Both the position numbers and the translations under genes were made by a program. Positions 7,854 to 16,851 of a stretch of DNA of 29,250 nucleotides are shown here, one piece after another; positions within the stretch are counted from its first letter, which is position 1, and the number at the start of each line of letters is the position of its first letter. The notes beneath the pieces were generated by a model. It was not told where the DNA came from. It saw only the letters and a list, made by a program, of their open reading frames with translations, and made no database searches. Origin of the DNA: a virus; the IMG/VR virus record IMGVR_UViG_3300025085_000128, positions 1 through 29,250 of that record. One strand, 5' to 3'.

Positions 7854-7874
7854 GCTAAATCCCTCCTAACCGAC

Positions 7875-8282
7875 TCAACGGTATAAGAAGGCGATTCGGT
7901 AAGTCGTGTCCTTTCCGTTGGCTCCTGCACCAGTGAACTTGATTGCTGTTGGGCTTGACAAGTTTCCAGCGACAGGGATCGCCGAAGCGGCTCCTGCTGT
8001 TCCATCTTCCTCGGCACTTGAAATGATGCTCATAACAGCAATCAATTCAGTTCCAATCACTGGGTTGATGATGCTTGCATTACCACTGCCTGTGATGTCA
8101 TAGGCGGTGGCGGCATCGCCATCGTCAGCAACAAGTTCAATGACAGCCATGCTCATTGTCCCAACAGCCTCGTTTGAGCCGATTGGGGATTGTAGCCATG
8201 CTGTGCTGTCTGTTGGACTACCAGCCCAAAGGCGGGTGTCAAGTAGTGCGGTCGGGGTTCCTTTTACATTCGTATTTGCCAT
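7875..8282 (-). CDS. Possible capsid decoration protein
   Basis: This 135-residue protein starts at ATG 8282 after GGAGATGATTTGAT. It follows the major capsid gene after a 33-base A/T-rich spacer. The sequence is neutral, Ala/Gly/Ser/Thr-rich and strand-like, for example AVGTMSMAVIELVADDGDAA and the final TYRIAFLYR. It has no cysteines and no catalytic motif. Small beta proteins directly after the capsid gene are often cement or decoration proteins that stabilise the expanded capsid, which is why this role is suggested. No family was recognised. Confidence 0.58.
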   Translation of the reverse strand: MANTNVKGTPTALLDTRLWAGSPTDSTAWLQSPIGSNEAVGTMSMAVIELVADDGDAATAYDITGSGNASIINPVIGTELIAVMSIISSAEEDGTAGAASAIPVAGNLSSPTAIKFTGAGANGKDTTYRIAFLYR

Positions 8283-8315
8283 ATCAAATCATCTCCATAT
8301 TTTTCATTTTTTGTA

Positions 8316-9482
8316 TCACGATAGGTCACGGATTTTTCCGCTTGCCTTGAAGAAAGATGCGATGAGTTCACCCATTGTGTGAAACATTCCCATTTGTCCG
8401 AGCCTGTTGATACCGAAAGGATCTCCGGTTTCAATTCCCGATTCGTGATAGAGTGTTGGCTTTGCAGTGGTGAACCACAAGTAGTCTGTGTCCAAGAAGT
8501 AAAGGCGAGAAGAACCGCCAGTGCCCTTGTGAACATCCTTAGATGGGATGATTGGGACACCGTTGTAGGTTGCGACCATGAATCCACCTTGAATGCCCGG
8601 AACACCCTTAACGCCATTGACGCCGGGGACGACACGCTTCATCTCAACGAATCGTTGTTGAGGTTGGAGCAATTGCTGAATGGTTTCAAGAGTGTCGTAG
8701 CCAGTGAGGATAACCTTTGGCTGACCTCCTGCTTCCCAAATCTGTCGGAACATTCCGTCAAGAATGTTGAGGGTCAAAGCACGGTCAGTTCCGTTGTTTG
8801 CACCTGCGTCCACTTGAGCGTCATACCACTGTTGAGATCCAGCCCCAGCACCGTTTCGGGTGAGGTTGTAAATGTTGTGATTGCTGATTGCGTCAATGTC
8901 GCCGAAGCCTGTGCTTTCAACGAAAGACGAAGAAGTGATTCTGTCAAGGGACTCAAAGTCGTTTCCAGCAACAGTGTTGACATCTTGAAGAAGCATCTTG
9001 TTGATGTGTTCTGTGTGGTGCTTTGCCATTTCCATTTTGATAACAGCCCGTGCATCGCCCAGTCCATCATCCTTGTCAGCCAAGAACATGGCTGTTTCGG
9101 AGAGGTCAAAGGAGTGTGCAACCGTCTTTGGCTTGGTTGAAACATGCTCAAAGGTCGGCTTGGTGGTTTCCGGTAGGGTTGCGTTTTCAGCCACACCGCC
9201 GCCTTTTCCGAAGTCCGGCTTTGCTGTGGTGACACGCCATCCACTCTTCTCCCACGGTTTCTTAGGGAGGATGGAGAATGCGTTGAACTCTTGGTTCAAT
9301 TGCGACCATACTTTACGACCGAAGATCGCTTGGTATGTTCCGCCGGTTGAGGACATTAGCGGGGAGTCCGACTTCAAAAGGTCGGTTCCAGCGTATGCCC
9401 ATGCGTTTTGTCCTGTTCCGGCTCCGTAATAGAGTCGTTCCATGTCTTCAATTGTGCGAATATATCCTGTGCTTCCACTCAT
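8316..9482 (-). CDS. Major capsid protein, HK97 fold
   Basis: This 388-residue protein starts at ATG 9482 with GGAGATGATTAG before it. It follows the protease/scaffold gene after a gap of 14 bases, the canonical order. It has a short N-terminal arm (MSGSTGYIRTIEDMERLYYG), then an E-loop-like region (WRVTTAKPDFGKGGGVAENA). A spine-helix region follows (ARAVIKMEMAKHHTEHINKM), and then a P/A-domain core including PKVILTGYDTLETIQQLL and GVPIIPSKDV. Length and composition are normal for HK97-type major capsid proteins, and the segment order is consistent with one. Many copies assemble into the icosahedral head on the portal and scaffold. The N-terminal cleavage site, if any, is not evident. Confidence 0.85.
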   Translation of the reverse strand: MSGSTGYIRTIEDMERLYYGAGTGQNAWAYAGTDLLKSDSPLMSSTGGTYQAIFGRKVWSQLNQEFNAFSILPKKPWEKSGWRVTTAKPDFGKGGGVAENATLPETTKPTFEHVSTKPKTVAHSFDLSETAMFLADKDDGLGDARAVIKMEMAKHHTEHINKMLLQDVNTVAGNDFESLDRITSSSFVESTGFGDIDAISNHNIYNLTRNGAGAGSQQWYDAQVDAGANNGTDRALTLNILDGMFRQIWEAGGQPKVILTGYDTLETIQQLLQPQQRFVEMKRVVPGVNGVKGVPGIQGGFMVATYNGVPIIPSKDVHKGTGGSSRLYFLDTDYLWFTTAKPTLYHESGIETGDPFGINRLGQMGMFHTMGELIASFFKASGKIRDLS

Positions 9483-9496
9483 CTAATCATCTCCTT

Positions 9497-10813
9497 TCAA
9501 AAGTTTGCTCCATGAAGGGCACGCTGTCCGAGTTCTTCAAGCGCACGCCATCCGTCCAAGCCATCTCCAAGAGCCATGAACTCTTCATGGGTCGGAACAC
9601 GAATGTCCGACTGTGCCGGAACTGGCACTGCGGATTTCGCTATGGTGGAGGTTTCGTTGCGTAGGGATGCGATTTCTTGCTTCAACATCTCAATTTGGCC
9701 GGAGTAATCAGTGGCCTTTTGCATGTTGAGGGCTGATTGGGTTTCCGCTTCATAGCGGTCGTGCCATTCTTTCTCAACAAGTGCTTTGACCGCTTCTTCA
9801 TCACGAATTGCGGAGTAAGCACCGTAGCCACGCTCAAGGGAGGCAGGGGAAAGATCCAATCCGCCTTTGATGACATTTCGGCCACCGGACGGTGCATTCA
9901 TTTTCATGTTCGGCACGCCATTTTGCTTAATGACATACTTGTTGGATTTTGCATTTGGGAGTTTTGGTGCAGTAGCGAGGGTTGCGTCTTCTCCACTTCC
10001 GTAAAGGTCGCCTTGTCCTCGGTGTCCGAATCCATGCTCTCCATCAACGCCGACCATGTAAGCCTTGCCGAGTCCAAAGTGATCTCGTAGGCCGTCAAGG
10101 TTCACGCCTTGCTGGTGTGCGAACTTTTCAAGAGAGTCAATGTAAGCCACTGCGGCTTCTTCTTCCTTAGCCAACGAATCATCAGCATATACTGGTTCTT
10201 CGTATGTTGGTTGTTCAATTTGCTTGTTGATTCGTGACAAAGCGTCACGGATTTCGGTTAGGGTTTCTGCTTCGTTGCTCATGTTATCATCGTCCATTTT
10301 CAGTAGGGTGTATGTGCTTTCGGGGTTTATTCCTTTTTTGCACAAAGTAATTTCATGCAATTCCATGTCCGTGATTTCACGGTGGGTGCCGTGTTCCGGT
10401 GTAGTCTTGCTAACACGGAACAACGCTTGGCCCCCAATGGAGAATGCTCGCAGTTCGCCACTGCGAACTTGCTTTTGGACTTCACGGGCCTTTTCAATGT
10501 CGTTGCGGATCTTGCACACGACAAACAGTCCGTGATCATCAACAGTGGATTTCCATACTCGGCCTTCACTGTCAGTATAATTTGAAAGAACTTCTCCCAC
10601 TTGAATACCACTGTGCGCTAATTGCACATTTCGGTATGCTGGGTCGGCCATAAAGCCGTTGAATGCCTTCTTGAGAGCCGACACAGGGATTCTATCTCCC
10701 TGCTTATCAACCATGTCAACAGAAGCGTAGCCAGCAATAACAAGATCGTTTCCGGTTGCTGACTTCAAAATGAAGTCTGCTCCGGTCGCTGTCCATGTTG
10801 CAGTGGTCGCCAT
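9497..10813 (-). CDS. Prohead maturation protease fused to scaffold-like domain
   Basis: This 438-residue protein starts at ATG 10813 with GGGTGAGATA before it. Residues 1-175 match the S78/XkdF-type prohead serine protease pattern: GYASVDMVDKQGD near 28-40, a candidate catalytic His in QLAHSG (H67), a candidate nucleophile in LRAFSIGGQA (S125), and MELHEITLCKKGINPES near 150-166. Residues 180-438 are charged, partly coiled coil (IEMLKQEIASLRNE) and Gly-containing, consistent with a scaffold. The fused protease would cut scaffold and capsid arms during maturation. An internal ATG (near residue 178, MSNEAETL) could yield a separate scaffold, but its ribosome binding site is weak. Confidence 0.82.
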   Translation of the reverse strand: MATTATWTATGADFILKSATGNDLVIAGYASVDMVDKQGDRIPVSALKKAFNGFMADPAYRNVQLAHSGIQVGEVLSNYTDSEGRVWKSTVDDHGLFVVCKIRNDIEKAREVQKQVRSGELRAFSIGGQALFRVSKTTPEHGTHREITDMELHEITLCKKGINPESTYTLLKMDDDNMSNEAETLTEIRDALSRINKQIEQPTYEEPVYADDSLAKEEEAAVAYIDSLEKFAHQQGVNLDGLRDHFGLGKAYMVGVDGEHGFGHRGQGDLYGSGEDATLATAPKLPNAKSNKYVIKQNGVPNMKMNAPSGGRNVIKGGLDLSPASLERGYGAYSAIRDEEAVKALVEKEWHDRYEAETQSALNMQKATDYSGQIEMLKQEIASLRNETSTIAKSAVPVPAQSDIRVPTHEEFMALGDGLDGWRALEELGQRALHGANF

Positions 10814-10840
10814 TATCTCACCCATTTTATGTCATGGTAT

Positions 10841-13800
10841 TTAAGCGATAGGGGCGGCAGGGGGTTCGGGAGGCATCATTCCGTCCCCCTCCGAATCCTC
10901 CATAGGCACCTTAATTTCTTGCTCATCCTTGACTTCTTGTTCTGTTTTTTGAGGGAAACGCAGGGTCGCAGTGTTGCCTTCAAGGGTTAAATCCCCATCA
11001 ATCTCTTCCCCCTCCCCGTCTGTTGTTTGGATCTTGATGTGCTGTGGCATTCCCTCTAATTGGGCATCATCCGGTTGCATTGGGTCAAAAAACGGCGTTG
11101 CCTCGTCGTCAAGTAATTCGGTTGGCCCTCTTGGAGCCGTATAAGCGTCCATCATACCAGCCCAGCCACCACCTTGAACACTGCCGCTTATCCTTGCTAT
11201 TGGTGAACTGATGGCCTTTTCCCCCATCATATCGTCGTCAATCGCTTGATTGACAGTCCACTTTCCGTTTTCAGTGGCTTCTAAACCATATTCGGCACCG
11301 AACTGATCGAGCATTTCATCGGTCAAACCTTTGACATTAGCCTTCAATTCGGCTGGGGTCAGTGCTTCGTCACCACCCGTCAAGTGTTGTCGGGCGTGAG
11401 TCAGTATCTCTTCAACCGGATTCGCCTTTCCATCGGTGTCCAATAAGGAGGCTTTGAAAAGCGTTGAAGAAGCGGTCTTGATGAATGGTGGGTATGGTGT
11501 AATTTCACTAATTTCATATTTCAGCAAGTGAACACCGACTGGCCCCCACACATTCATTTGCCTTTCAGCGTGAATCAATAGTGGCCGTGAACCTTTCTCA
11601 AATCCTTGATAGTCAAAACCTTCCCCATCCCACTCACCCTTCACCACCAACGGTGCAGGGTGTCCGGGGTATTCAAGCACCATTCGGTTGTTGCGAATAG
11701 AAACCGATGGGAACGGCCCATACATTTTCTTGACACCATCTCCGTCCGGTGCGTAGTGAACCCATTTATGGTGTGCTTCTTTTCCTTTCATAAAGGTGGA
11801 GGTGGAGTCACGAAGCCATAGTTCTCCGCCAAGTGCGTCCATGTTTGACCGCAAACCTTCACGGTCACTGAACTTACAGTCGGCTGGCATTGGGAATGAA
11901 ACGCCTTCGTCAGTTTCGTAAAGTGTGCGAAGGATGGTGAGCCTGTCTTCTAATTTTTCCATGTGAATGTCGTCGCCCTTATGCACCAACAGATCGATGG
12001 CTCGGAACTTGCCGTCTTTCAAAACACCGTCAAAAGTGCAATCTCCTTCTTGTTTGCGTATGCCTTCTTTGACCTTCTTCGGCAAAGACACATCCCTGCC
12101 CTTTCCGTTGCTGGCTTTGATATGGCCGCCTTTCTTTTGGATGAATACACGCTTTCCTTCGGGTTTCTTTTGAACGACCCAATCACCAGTGAATCCTCTC
12201 AAGTCGTCTATTGAACTAAAATCATAAACAGTATGTGCTGGGACAATGACTTTCTCAAACACTCCCGTTGGTTCATAATCGTCGGCTTTGAAAATGTCGC
12301 CATTTAGAATAGGAGGTGCGCCCATTTCATCAGTGACTTCAAGAGCCGGAATTGAATTGACCTTTGGTTTCAATGCGTGATCTGCATGTGTAGGGTGAAC
12401 CATTCCCACATGGCCTTCATGGACGGTGCGTTGAAGAGTTTCAAACGGCTTGTCCTTTACCTCAAACCGTGTGCTATTGTTTTCCCTGTCCCAATTAAAT
12501 GCGAGGGTCGCTGGCATTTTATGTCCCCAAGCGTCTTTATCGCCTGTCAAATACACTGGCGGAATTGTAGCGTGTGATTGAGGATGGATTGGCCCAAGAG
12601 GCACTTCTTGGGTGGCAAGTCCTCCCCCTGCAACCATTGGGGCGAAGGTTGTCATTTTATCCAAACCTCCACCTCTCATCAATTGCATGTTGGCCGCTTT
12701 AGCCAATTGTTGCAGGTTTCCACGGGCGAGCGTGTTTCCTGTGATGTCGTTTGGTTTTGTCCCATGCAGTAGTGCAGGGCCGTGTTCAGCCATCAATTCC
12801 ATAGCCATTTTTTGCATCATTTGGCCGATTAAAACATCACTTTTTTCATAATGGTCGTTATGAAATGTGTGGTATTCTTCGTCACCGGGGTGCCTTTCCC
12901 GTGTAGGGCCAATTCTTGGTTGTCCTTGATCTGTGTGAGAAGAAATGATTCGTCCTAATCCGTTCGGGTTTGTAGCAAAAGCATACGATGGGATAATCAT
13001 GCGTTTGCCTCCGCCTTCTATTTCCGACGGGTGCAAATGTGCGCCGTTTGACACAGACGACCAAAGAGAGCGTCGGCGTGGGAATGAACGCACATACGGA
13101 TGATCAGAACCAGCCGCCCACCCCGTTGATACTGCCGAACGGTGCGGGTGTCCAGCCATCATCGGGTGATTTGCTGTTTGAGGGAAAAATGATGAACCAC
13201 TGCTGTGGTATGCGTCTTCGCTGTCATTCAATGGGTGCTGTCGGTCAGCGAGAAAACCAATCATTTCATCACCAAGCCATCCCTGCATAGCGGCTGGGTA
13301 TGAATCTCTCAACATGGTTTGAAGCGACTGTGCATCACGCCCAACCCCTCCCCAATGTTGAAACGGCAACCACCAATGGTGATTTGCTGACGGTTCAATC
13401 ATGTTGTCATTTGGGTCAACCATGTCAGCATTCTTCACCCACGGCGATTTCATGTGATTTAACCCGGAGGGTATGTCCTCCGCTGACACTGGCCCGTGTC
13501 TGTCCGATGGGCGTTCCCACCAACGGGCTATGGGGATAATACGCTCAAACCAATTGCGTTTTGCCCTATCCCATGAAATGCCGGATGAGGCAGTGAAGTC
13601 ATTCATAACTTTGCGAGCATTAGGATCTGCTGGCCCTTCGGTTCCGCCTAATTTTTTGAGAGTGTCCATAAAAGCCTCTCGCTGGTCGGAGGATTGCCAT
13701 TCAAGGCCGAATAAATATGAAAGCAAACCAAGACGACTGTTGCGTCCACCCCATTGTTCCTTTTTTGCATCAATGTATTCATCATCGTCAGCATAAGCAA

Positions 13801-14371
13801 AACGGGTTCTGCGGTCGGTCATGTAAAGGTCGTGAAGGCTTTCAGTCGGGCGACCGACGATTCCTGCGTATTCTTTGGGAATAACGCCCATGCGTTCAGC
13901 GTCTTTCATGGATTTGATAACCGATTGACCTTCTTCATCCTCTTCAATCAAATGCAAAAGGTGATCGACAAAAGCCGGTTCGCCCCATTCCGCACCGTGA
14001 AGTAAAGGCATGGTTGGCAAATCGTATGACAACGGGTGTCTTTTTCCGAATCGGTTCTTTTCACTCGCCATAGGCCAGTCTTGGGCGTATGTCTTTACGA
14101 ACCTGCGTTGTCCTGCGATGTAGTCTTCATAACCACTGGGGAGGTTGAGTGTGGTGACTGGTGACGGGTTATCCATGTTTTCCATGTGATATTGAGGTGG
14201 TGCTGTCATAGGAAGCATACCGAGAATAGCCTGATCTTCTTTTTCAATTGAGGTTTCATCCCCGTAGTAGTCGGAGAAGGCTTTCAAATACAGGTCGTGA
14301 CTGACCTCATGGTTTGACACCAACGACAGAAGTGTGTCGGTGCGTATTCTCAAGAACTCTTGCCTATCCAT
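10841..14371 (-). CDS. Giant protein with ATP-dependent DNA ligase-like domain
   Basis: This 1176-residue protein starts at ATG 14371 after TTGGAGGTTTAGGC. Residues 1-700 match nothing I know; they are rich in His, Trp, Met and Pro (for example HHWWLPFQHWGG). Residues about 715-960 resemble the nucleotidyltransferase core of ATP-dependent DNA ligases: motif I KPEGKR (736-741, candidate nucleophile K736), a motif III-like TFDGVL (D781), motif IIIa-like FRAIDLLVHKGDDI, the helix KLEDRLTILRTL, and a motif IV-like GGELWLRD (848-855). An OB-like segment may follow (HLLKYEISEITPYPPF). Deviations: motif III has Val for Glu, motif IV reads GE instead of EG, and motif V (KWVHYAP) lacks the usual lysines. 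The C-terminal part is acidic with beta-like and Pro-rich tails. Its place between portal and protease suggests a virion or head-assembly protein. Activity is uncertain. Confidence 0.7.
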   Translation of the reverse strand: MDRQEFLRIRTDTLLSLVSNHEVSHDLYLKAFSDYYGDETSIEKEDQAILGMLPMTAPPQYHMENMDNPSPVTTLNLPSGYEDYIAGQRRFVKTYAQDWPMASEKNRFGKRHPLSYDLPTMPLLHGAEWGEPAFVDHLLHLIEEDEEGQSVIKSMKDAERMGVIPKEYAGIVGRPTESLHDLYMTDRRTRFAYADDDEYIDAKKEQWGGRNSRLGLLSYLFGLEWQSSDQREAFMDTLKKLGGTEGPADPNARKVMNDFTASSGISWDRAKRNWFERIIPIARWWERPSDRHGPVSAEDIPSGLNHMKSPWVKNADMVDPNDNMIEPSANHHWWLPFQHWGGVGRDAQSLQTMLRDSYPAAMQGWLGDEMIGFLADRQHPLNDSEDAYHSSGSSFFPQTANHPMMAGHPHRSAVSTGWAAGSDHPYVRSFPRRRSLWSSVSNGAHLHPSEIEGGGKRMIIPSYAFATNPNGLGRIISSHTDQGQPRIGPTRERHPGDEEYHTFHNDHYEKSDVLIGQMMQKMAMELMAEHGPALLHGTKPNDITGNTLARGNLQQLAKAANMQLMRGGGLDKMTTFAPMVAGGGLATQEVPLGPIHPQSHATIPPVYLTGDKDAWGHKMPATLAFNWDRENNSTRFEVKDKPFETLQRTVHEGHVGMVHPTHADHALKPKVNSIPALEVTDEMGAPPILNGDIFKADDYEPTGVFEKVIVPAHTVYDFSSIDDLRGFTGDWVVQKKPEGKRVFIQKKGGHIKASNGKGRDVSLPKKVKEGIRKQEGDCTFDGVLKDGKFRAIDLLVHKGDDIHMEKLEDRLTILRTLYETDEGVSFPMPADCKFSDREGLRSNMDALGGELWLRDSTSTFMKGKEAHHKWVHYAPDGDGVKKMYGPFPSVSIRNNRMVLEYPGHPAPLVVKGEWDGEGFDYQGFEKGSRPLLIHAERQMNVWGPVGVHLLKYEISEITPYPPFIKTASSTLFKASLLDTDGKANPVEEILTHARQHLTGGDEALTPAELKANVKGLTDEMLDQFGAEYGLEATENGKWTVNQAIDDDMMGEKAISSPIARISGSVQGGGWAGMMDAYTAPRGPTELLDDEATPFFDPMQPDDAQLEGMPQHIKIQTTDGEGEEIDGDLTLEGNTATLRFPQKTEQEVKDEQEIKVPMEDSEGDGMMPPEPPAAPIA

Positions 14372-14385
14372 GCCTAAACCTCCAA

Positions 14386-15474
14386 TTAGAGGTTCTTTGC
14401 GACATTTTCCATAAGGGAGGCAATTTCCTCAATGATTCCGGGGTTTCCATATCCCTTTCTCAATTGCGTGAGGCTTTCTTCAATTGGAGCGATGTTCCAA
14501 TTGCCGCCTTTGCGGTCGCCTCCGTTTGTTAAGTGCATGTGGACTGAACTGCCTTTTTCATCATACCCCGTCTTTGCGTATGCTGGCATTTTAGCCACTT
14601 CGCTGATGGATGATTTTTTGGGTGCAACCTCATTAAAGTCCGGGTATGTCCCATTCGTTTGATATGGTCTTGCTTCAATCGGTGTTCCGCCGCTGTGATC
14701 CATAAATTGAGGGACGCCGTTTTCAACGGAGCCTTCTTGCTCATACTTGACGATAACGCCTTTTGATGCAAGGAACTGTGAGGTGATGTCGCCTTTGTCC
14801 ACCATCCATTCGGGTTTAGGCTCAAGCACACTTGACCCATCACCTTCTGTGCTGAAATCCGAGCGTTGTCCGACACCGGGTCGTGGTGTTCGTGTGATTT
14901 TACTACCAGCGTTTGTATAGCCACGCCCACCTCTTCCTGTATGGCTTATTGACCCATCATCAAATCGCTTTCTGCTGTGCATACTCCTAACTTTCGGATC
15001 GACGGTATATGGCTGACCCATGCGGTCGTTTTTGCCACCACCCATCGCTTCCTCTTGAGTCATTCTTTGACCTCCTTCACCGATAGGCTCTCCCTTGCCG
15101 GTATTCTTGCTGAAATCAAAATTGGATAACATGCCGCCTCGTCCTTTCAAGGTCGGTTTCTTTTCATCACCACGGTTTGGTTTGAACTGACCTTTGCGAT
15201 CCATTTCACTGGCTTCTTCATAGTTCTTGTGTGCGGCGTCTTCATCACCGTCACCCATGATGTCAGCGAAAACCTTGTTGTTATGTCTGTCAGCGTCCGT
15301 GACTTTAATTTGACCTGCTTTGCTTGCTTTCTTAGAACAAGACGGGCAATCGTCGGATTTACAACCCATGCAGTTCATGTTCTTTCGCATTTTGACGATT
15401 TGCTCTAATTGTAGCACATGTTGTAGTAGTTCGCCTTCGGCTGTATTTTTTGGTTCGTGCCATCGTGGTTGCAT
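14386..15474 (-). CDS. Cysteine-knuckle protein of head module, unknown function
   Basis: This 362-residue protein starts at ATG 15474 with AGGTGATTACA; the TGA of the preceding gene is part of that site. The start at 15543 would overlap the upstream gene by over 60 bases. Residues about 1-35 are helical, followed by four cysteines in a tight zinc-knuckle arrangement (CMGCKSDDCPSC). The rest is hydrophilic, Gly/Lys/Asp-rich and probably disordered, with GRGGRGYTNAGSK in the middle. A helical end follows (IIEEIASLMENVAKNL). It precedes the ligase-like giant. A head-internal or assembly protein is plausible; no family was recognised. Confidence 0.65.
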   Translation of the reverse strand: MQPRWHEPKNTAEGELLQHVLQLEQIVKMRKNMNCMGCKSDDCPSCSKKASKAGQIKVTDADRHNNKVFADIMGDGDEDAAHKNYEEASEMDRKGQFKPNRGDEKKPTLKGRGGMLSNFDFSKNTGKGEPIGEGGQRMTQEEAMGGGKNDRMGQPYTVDPKVRSMHSRKRFDDGSISHTGRGGRGYTNAGSKITRTPRPGVGQRSDFSTEGDGSSVLEPKPEWMVDKGDITSQFLASKGVIVKYEQEGSVENGVPQFMDHSGGTPIEARPYQTNGTYPDFNEVAPKKSSISEVAKMPAYAKTGYDEKGSSVHMHLTNGGDRKGGNWNIAPIEESLTQLRKGYGNPGIIEEIASLMENVAKNL

Positions 15475-15479
15475 TGTAA

Positions 15480-15830
15480 TCACCTGTATTTTATTGAAGA
15501 AGGGGTGGTGTGGCTCGGCATGGAGTTTTCCATCTGTTGCCATTCTTTCAATTCATCCATTCCCTTGTTGAGCATTTCAGTTCCGAATCCACTGACAAAC
15601 GCTGGTGCGTCGCCAGCCTCACGGTTAAGAGGATCATAGACTTCGGCGGATAACGGAGTGACGGCTTTGAGCCATCCTGCTTTTTTCATCAGTGTTTCGG
15701 GGTCGTCCACTGCTTTGGAGAGCGTTGCGTTTTCGGTTTCTAATTGTTCCACCCTTTGTCGCAATAGACGGAGTTCTCCGACCATTTCTTTCAACAAATC
15801 GGCGGTTGCTTCACCTGCATTGTCGCTCAT
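15480..15830 (-). CDS. Small coiled-coil protein
   Basis: This 116-residue protein starts at ATG 15830, one base after the upstream stop (TGATATG). Residues 8-42 form an obvious coiled coil (LLKEMVGELRLLRQRVEQLE, then NATLSKAV). The rest is mixed, with ending SMPSHTTPSSIKYR. It belongs to the string of small genes between portal and protease. A scaffold, adaptor or oligomerisation role is possible, but nothing in the sequence shows which. Confidence 0.62.
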   Translation of the reverse strand: MSDNAGEATADLLKEMVGELRLLRQRVEQLETENATLSKAVDDPETLMKKAGWLKAVTPLSAEVYDPLNREAGDAPAFVSGFGTEMLNKGMDELKEWQQMENSMPSHTTPSSIKYR

Positions 15831-15831
15831 A

Positions 15832-16422
15832 TCACATGCCTCCCATCATTGGGCCGGGCATAGGCATTCCACCGGGTGGCATACCTGCTGGGCCGGGTGC
15901 TGGCATGTTTTGTAGTCCACCCATAGGAGGTGCGCTCATGTCGGGCGGCATACCCATTCCGGGCATGTGGTTCACCATTCCAGCATCTTTGAGTCGCACG
16001 ACTTCAACGAAGTTTCGTGTTTCTTCTATTTGACTTCGGAGAGCCATAAGTGAAGAAGCGTGTCCCATAACGGAGTCGCCATCTAGATCGTCTGTGTATT
16101 TGGATTGGCCGATAGTCCCGATGTGTGCGGTGATGTCGGTTGCGAGTTCGGTGAGGCGCATTTCAAAATCAGCCAATGCTTCTTTGCTGTTGCCATACAC
16201 TTTGCCACTTGAAACGAGTGCGCTCATTTCTTCGGGCGATGGGCCACCGCCGCCAGTCATTTCGGGCGGGGAACTCATAGGTGAAGAAGGAGGGCTTGTT
16301 GGCATCGGGTTTGAAACCATTTGACCGCTTGAACCACTGTCCATGTCGTCAGCCTTGCGGAGCGAAGCGGCAAAATCCAAGACTCGCATTCGGTCGGCAA
16401 TAGACGGTGAACCACGATACAT
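15832..16422 (-). CDS. Helical protein with Met/Pro/Gly-rich tail
   Basis: This 196-residue protein starts at ATG 16422 after GGAGTGATCACA; the TGA in that string is the stop of the upstream gene. The first 25 residues are helical (IADRMRVLDFAASLRKADD). A Ser/Pro/Gly stretch follows, then two helices (about 70-150, including LADFEMRLTELATDITAHIG). The last 50 residues are a Met/Pro/Gly repeat tail (MPGMGMPPDM and similar). Low-complexity tails like this recur across this operon. Function unknown; a small head protein is likely from position. Confidence 0.62.
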   Translation of the reverse strand: MYRGSPSIADRMRVLDFAASLRKADDMDSGSSGQMVSNPMPTSPPSSPMSSPPEMTGGGGPSPEEMSALVSSGKVYGNSKEALADFEMRLTELATDITAHIGTIGQSKYTDDLDGDSVMGHASSLMALRSQIEETRNFVEVVRLKDAGMVNHMPGMGMPPDMSAPPMGGLQNMPAPGPAGMPPGGMPMPGPMMGGM

Positions 16423-16427
16423 TGTGA

Positions 16428-16802
16428 TCACTCCTGCTGTGGTCGCCAAATTGTTGAAGAACGACCATATCGGGAAACGCCGAGAACTGTTGCTCCTTCG
16501 GTTCCGTCGTAATCGCTCACGGTGTTTTGATGGCGTCCGACATTCCCAAGAGTTTGTCCTGTGCCTTGAATGATTTCAGTTTCGCTCTTGGTGATTGCGG
16601 CTGTCGCTTTCATTGACTTAGCGAGGTTGAGATCGCGCTCAAGGATTGATAGTGCGTTTTTTGCCTGTTCAATGTGCTTTGCTACATCGTCCATATTGTT
16701 GTGTGCGATTGCGTTTTGCATGGCCTCCATACTTGCCGTTGCTCGGCGTGCCATAGGATCCATTTTTGCGATTATTCCAAAATCAAGAAAGCCTTCGTTC
16801 AT
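16428..16802 (-). CDS. Small helical protein after portal, unknown function
   Basis: This 124-residue protein probably starts at ATG 16802 (MNEGFLDFGIIAKMDPMARR); an in-frame TTG at 16811 is an alternative. Upstream are GGATGG and a 49-base gap from the portal stop, the largest intergenic gap in the window. A long helix spans about residues 15-65 (IEQAKNALSILERDLNLAKS in its centre). The C-terminal part is Gly/Thr/Ser-rich and polar. It might be a head-assembly or portal-associated protein. No family was recognised. Confidence 0.6.
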   Translation of the reverse strand: MNEGFLDFGIIAKMDPMARRATASMEAMQNAIAHNNMDDVAKHIEQAKNALSILERDLNLAKSMKATAAITKSETEIIQGTGQTLGNVGRHQNTVSDYDGTEGATVLGVSRYGRSSTIWRPQQE

Positions 16803-16851
16803 CTTAACCAAACCATCCCATGCTATCCCATTAAATGAAGGTTATGGAGAA

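Noticed and set aside
8379-9140. 253-residue plus-strand open frame opposite the capsid gene
   Set aside because: It lies wholly antisense to a clear major capsid gene and its translation has no domain-like pattern.
10830-10845. TATA-box-like CTTAAATA before the protease-capsid genes
   Set aside because: A start site 25 bases downstream would fall on the ATG and exclude the good ribosome binding site; the match also overlaps the stop codon of the previous gene, so chance is likely.
16803-16851. Possible promoter or terminator in the gap after the portal gene
   Set aside because: The 49-base gap shows no clear hairpin with a T-run and no convincing TATA box.
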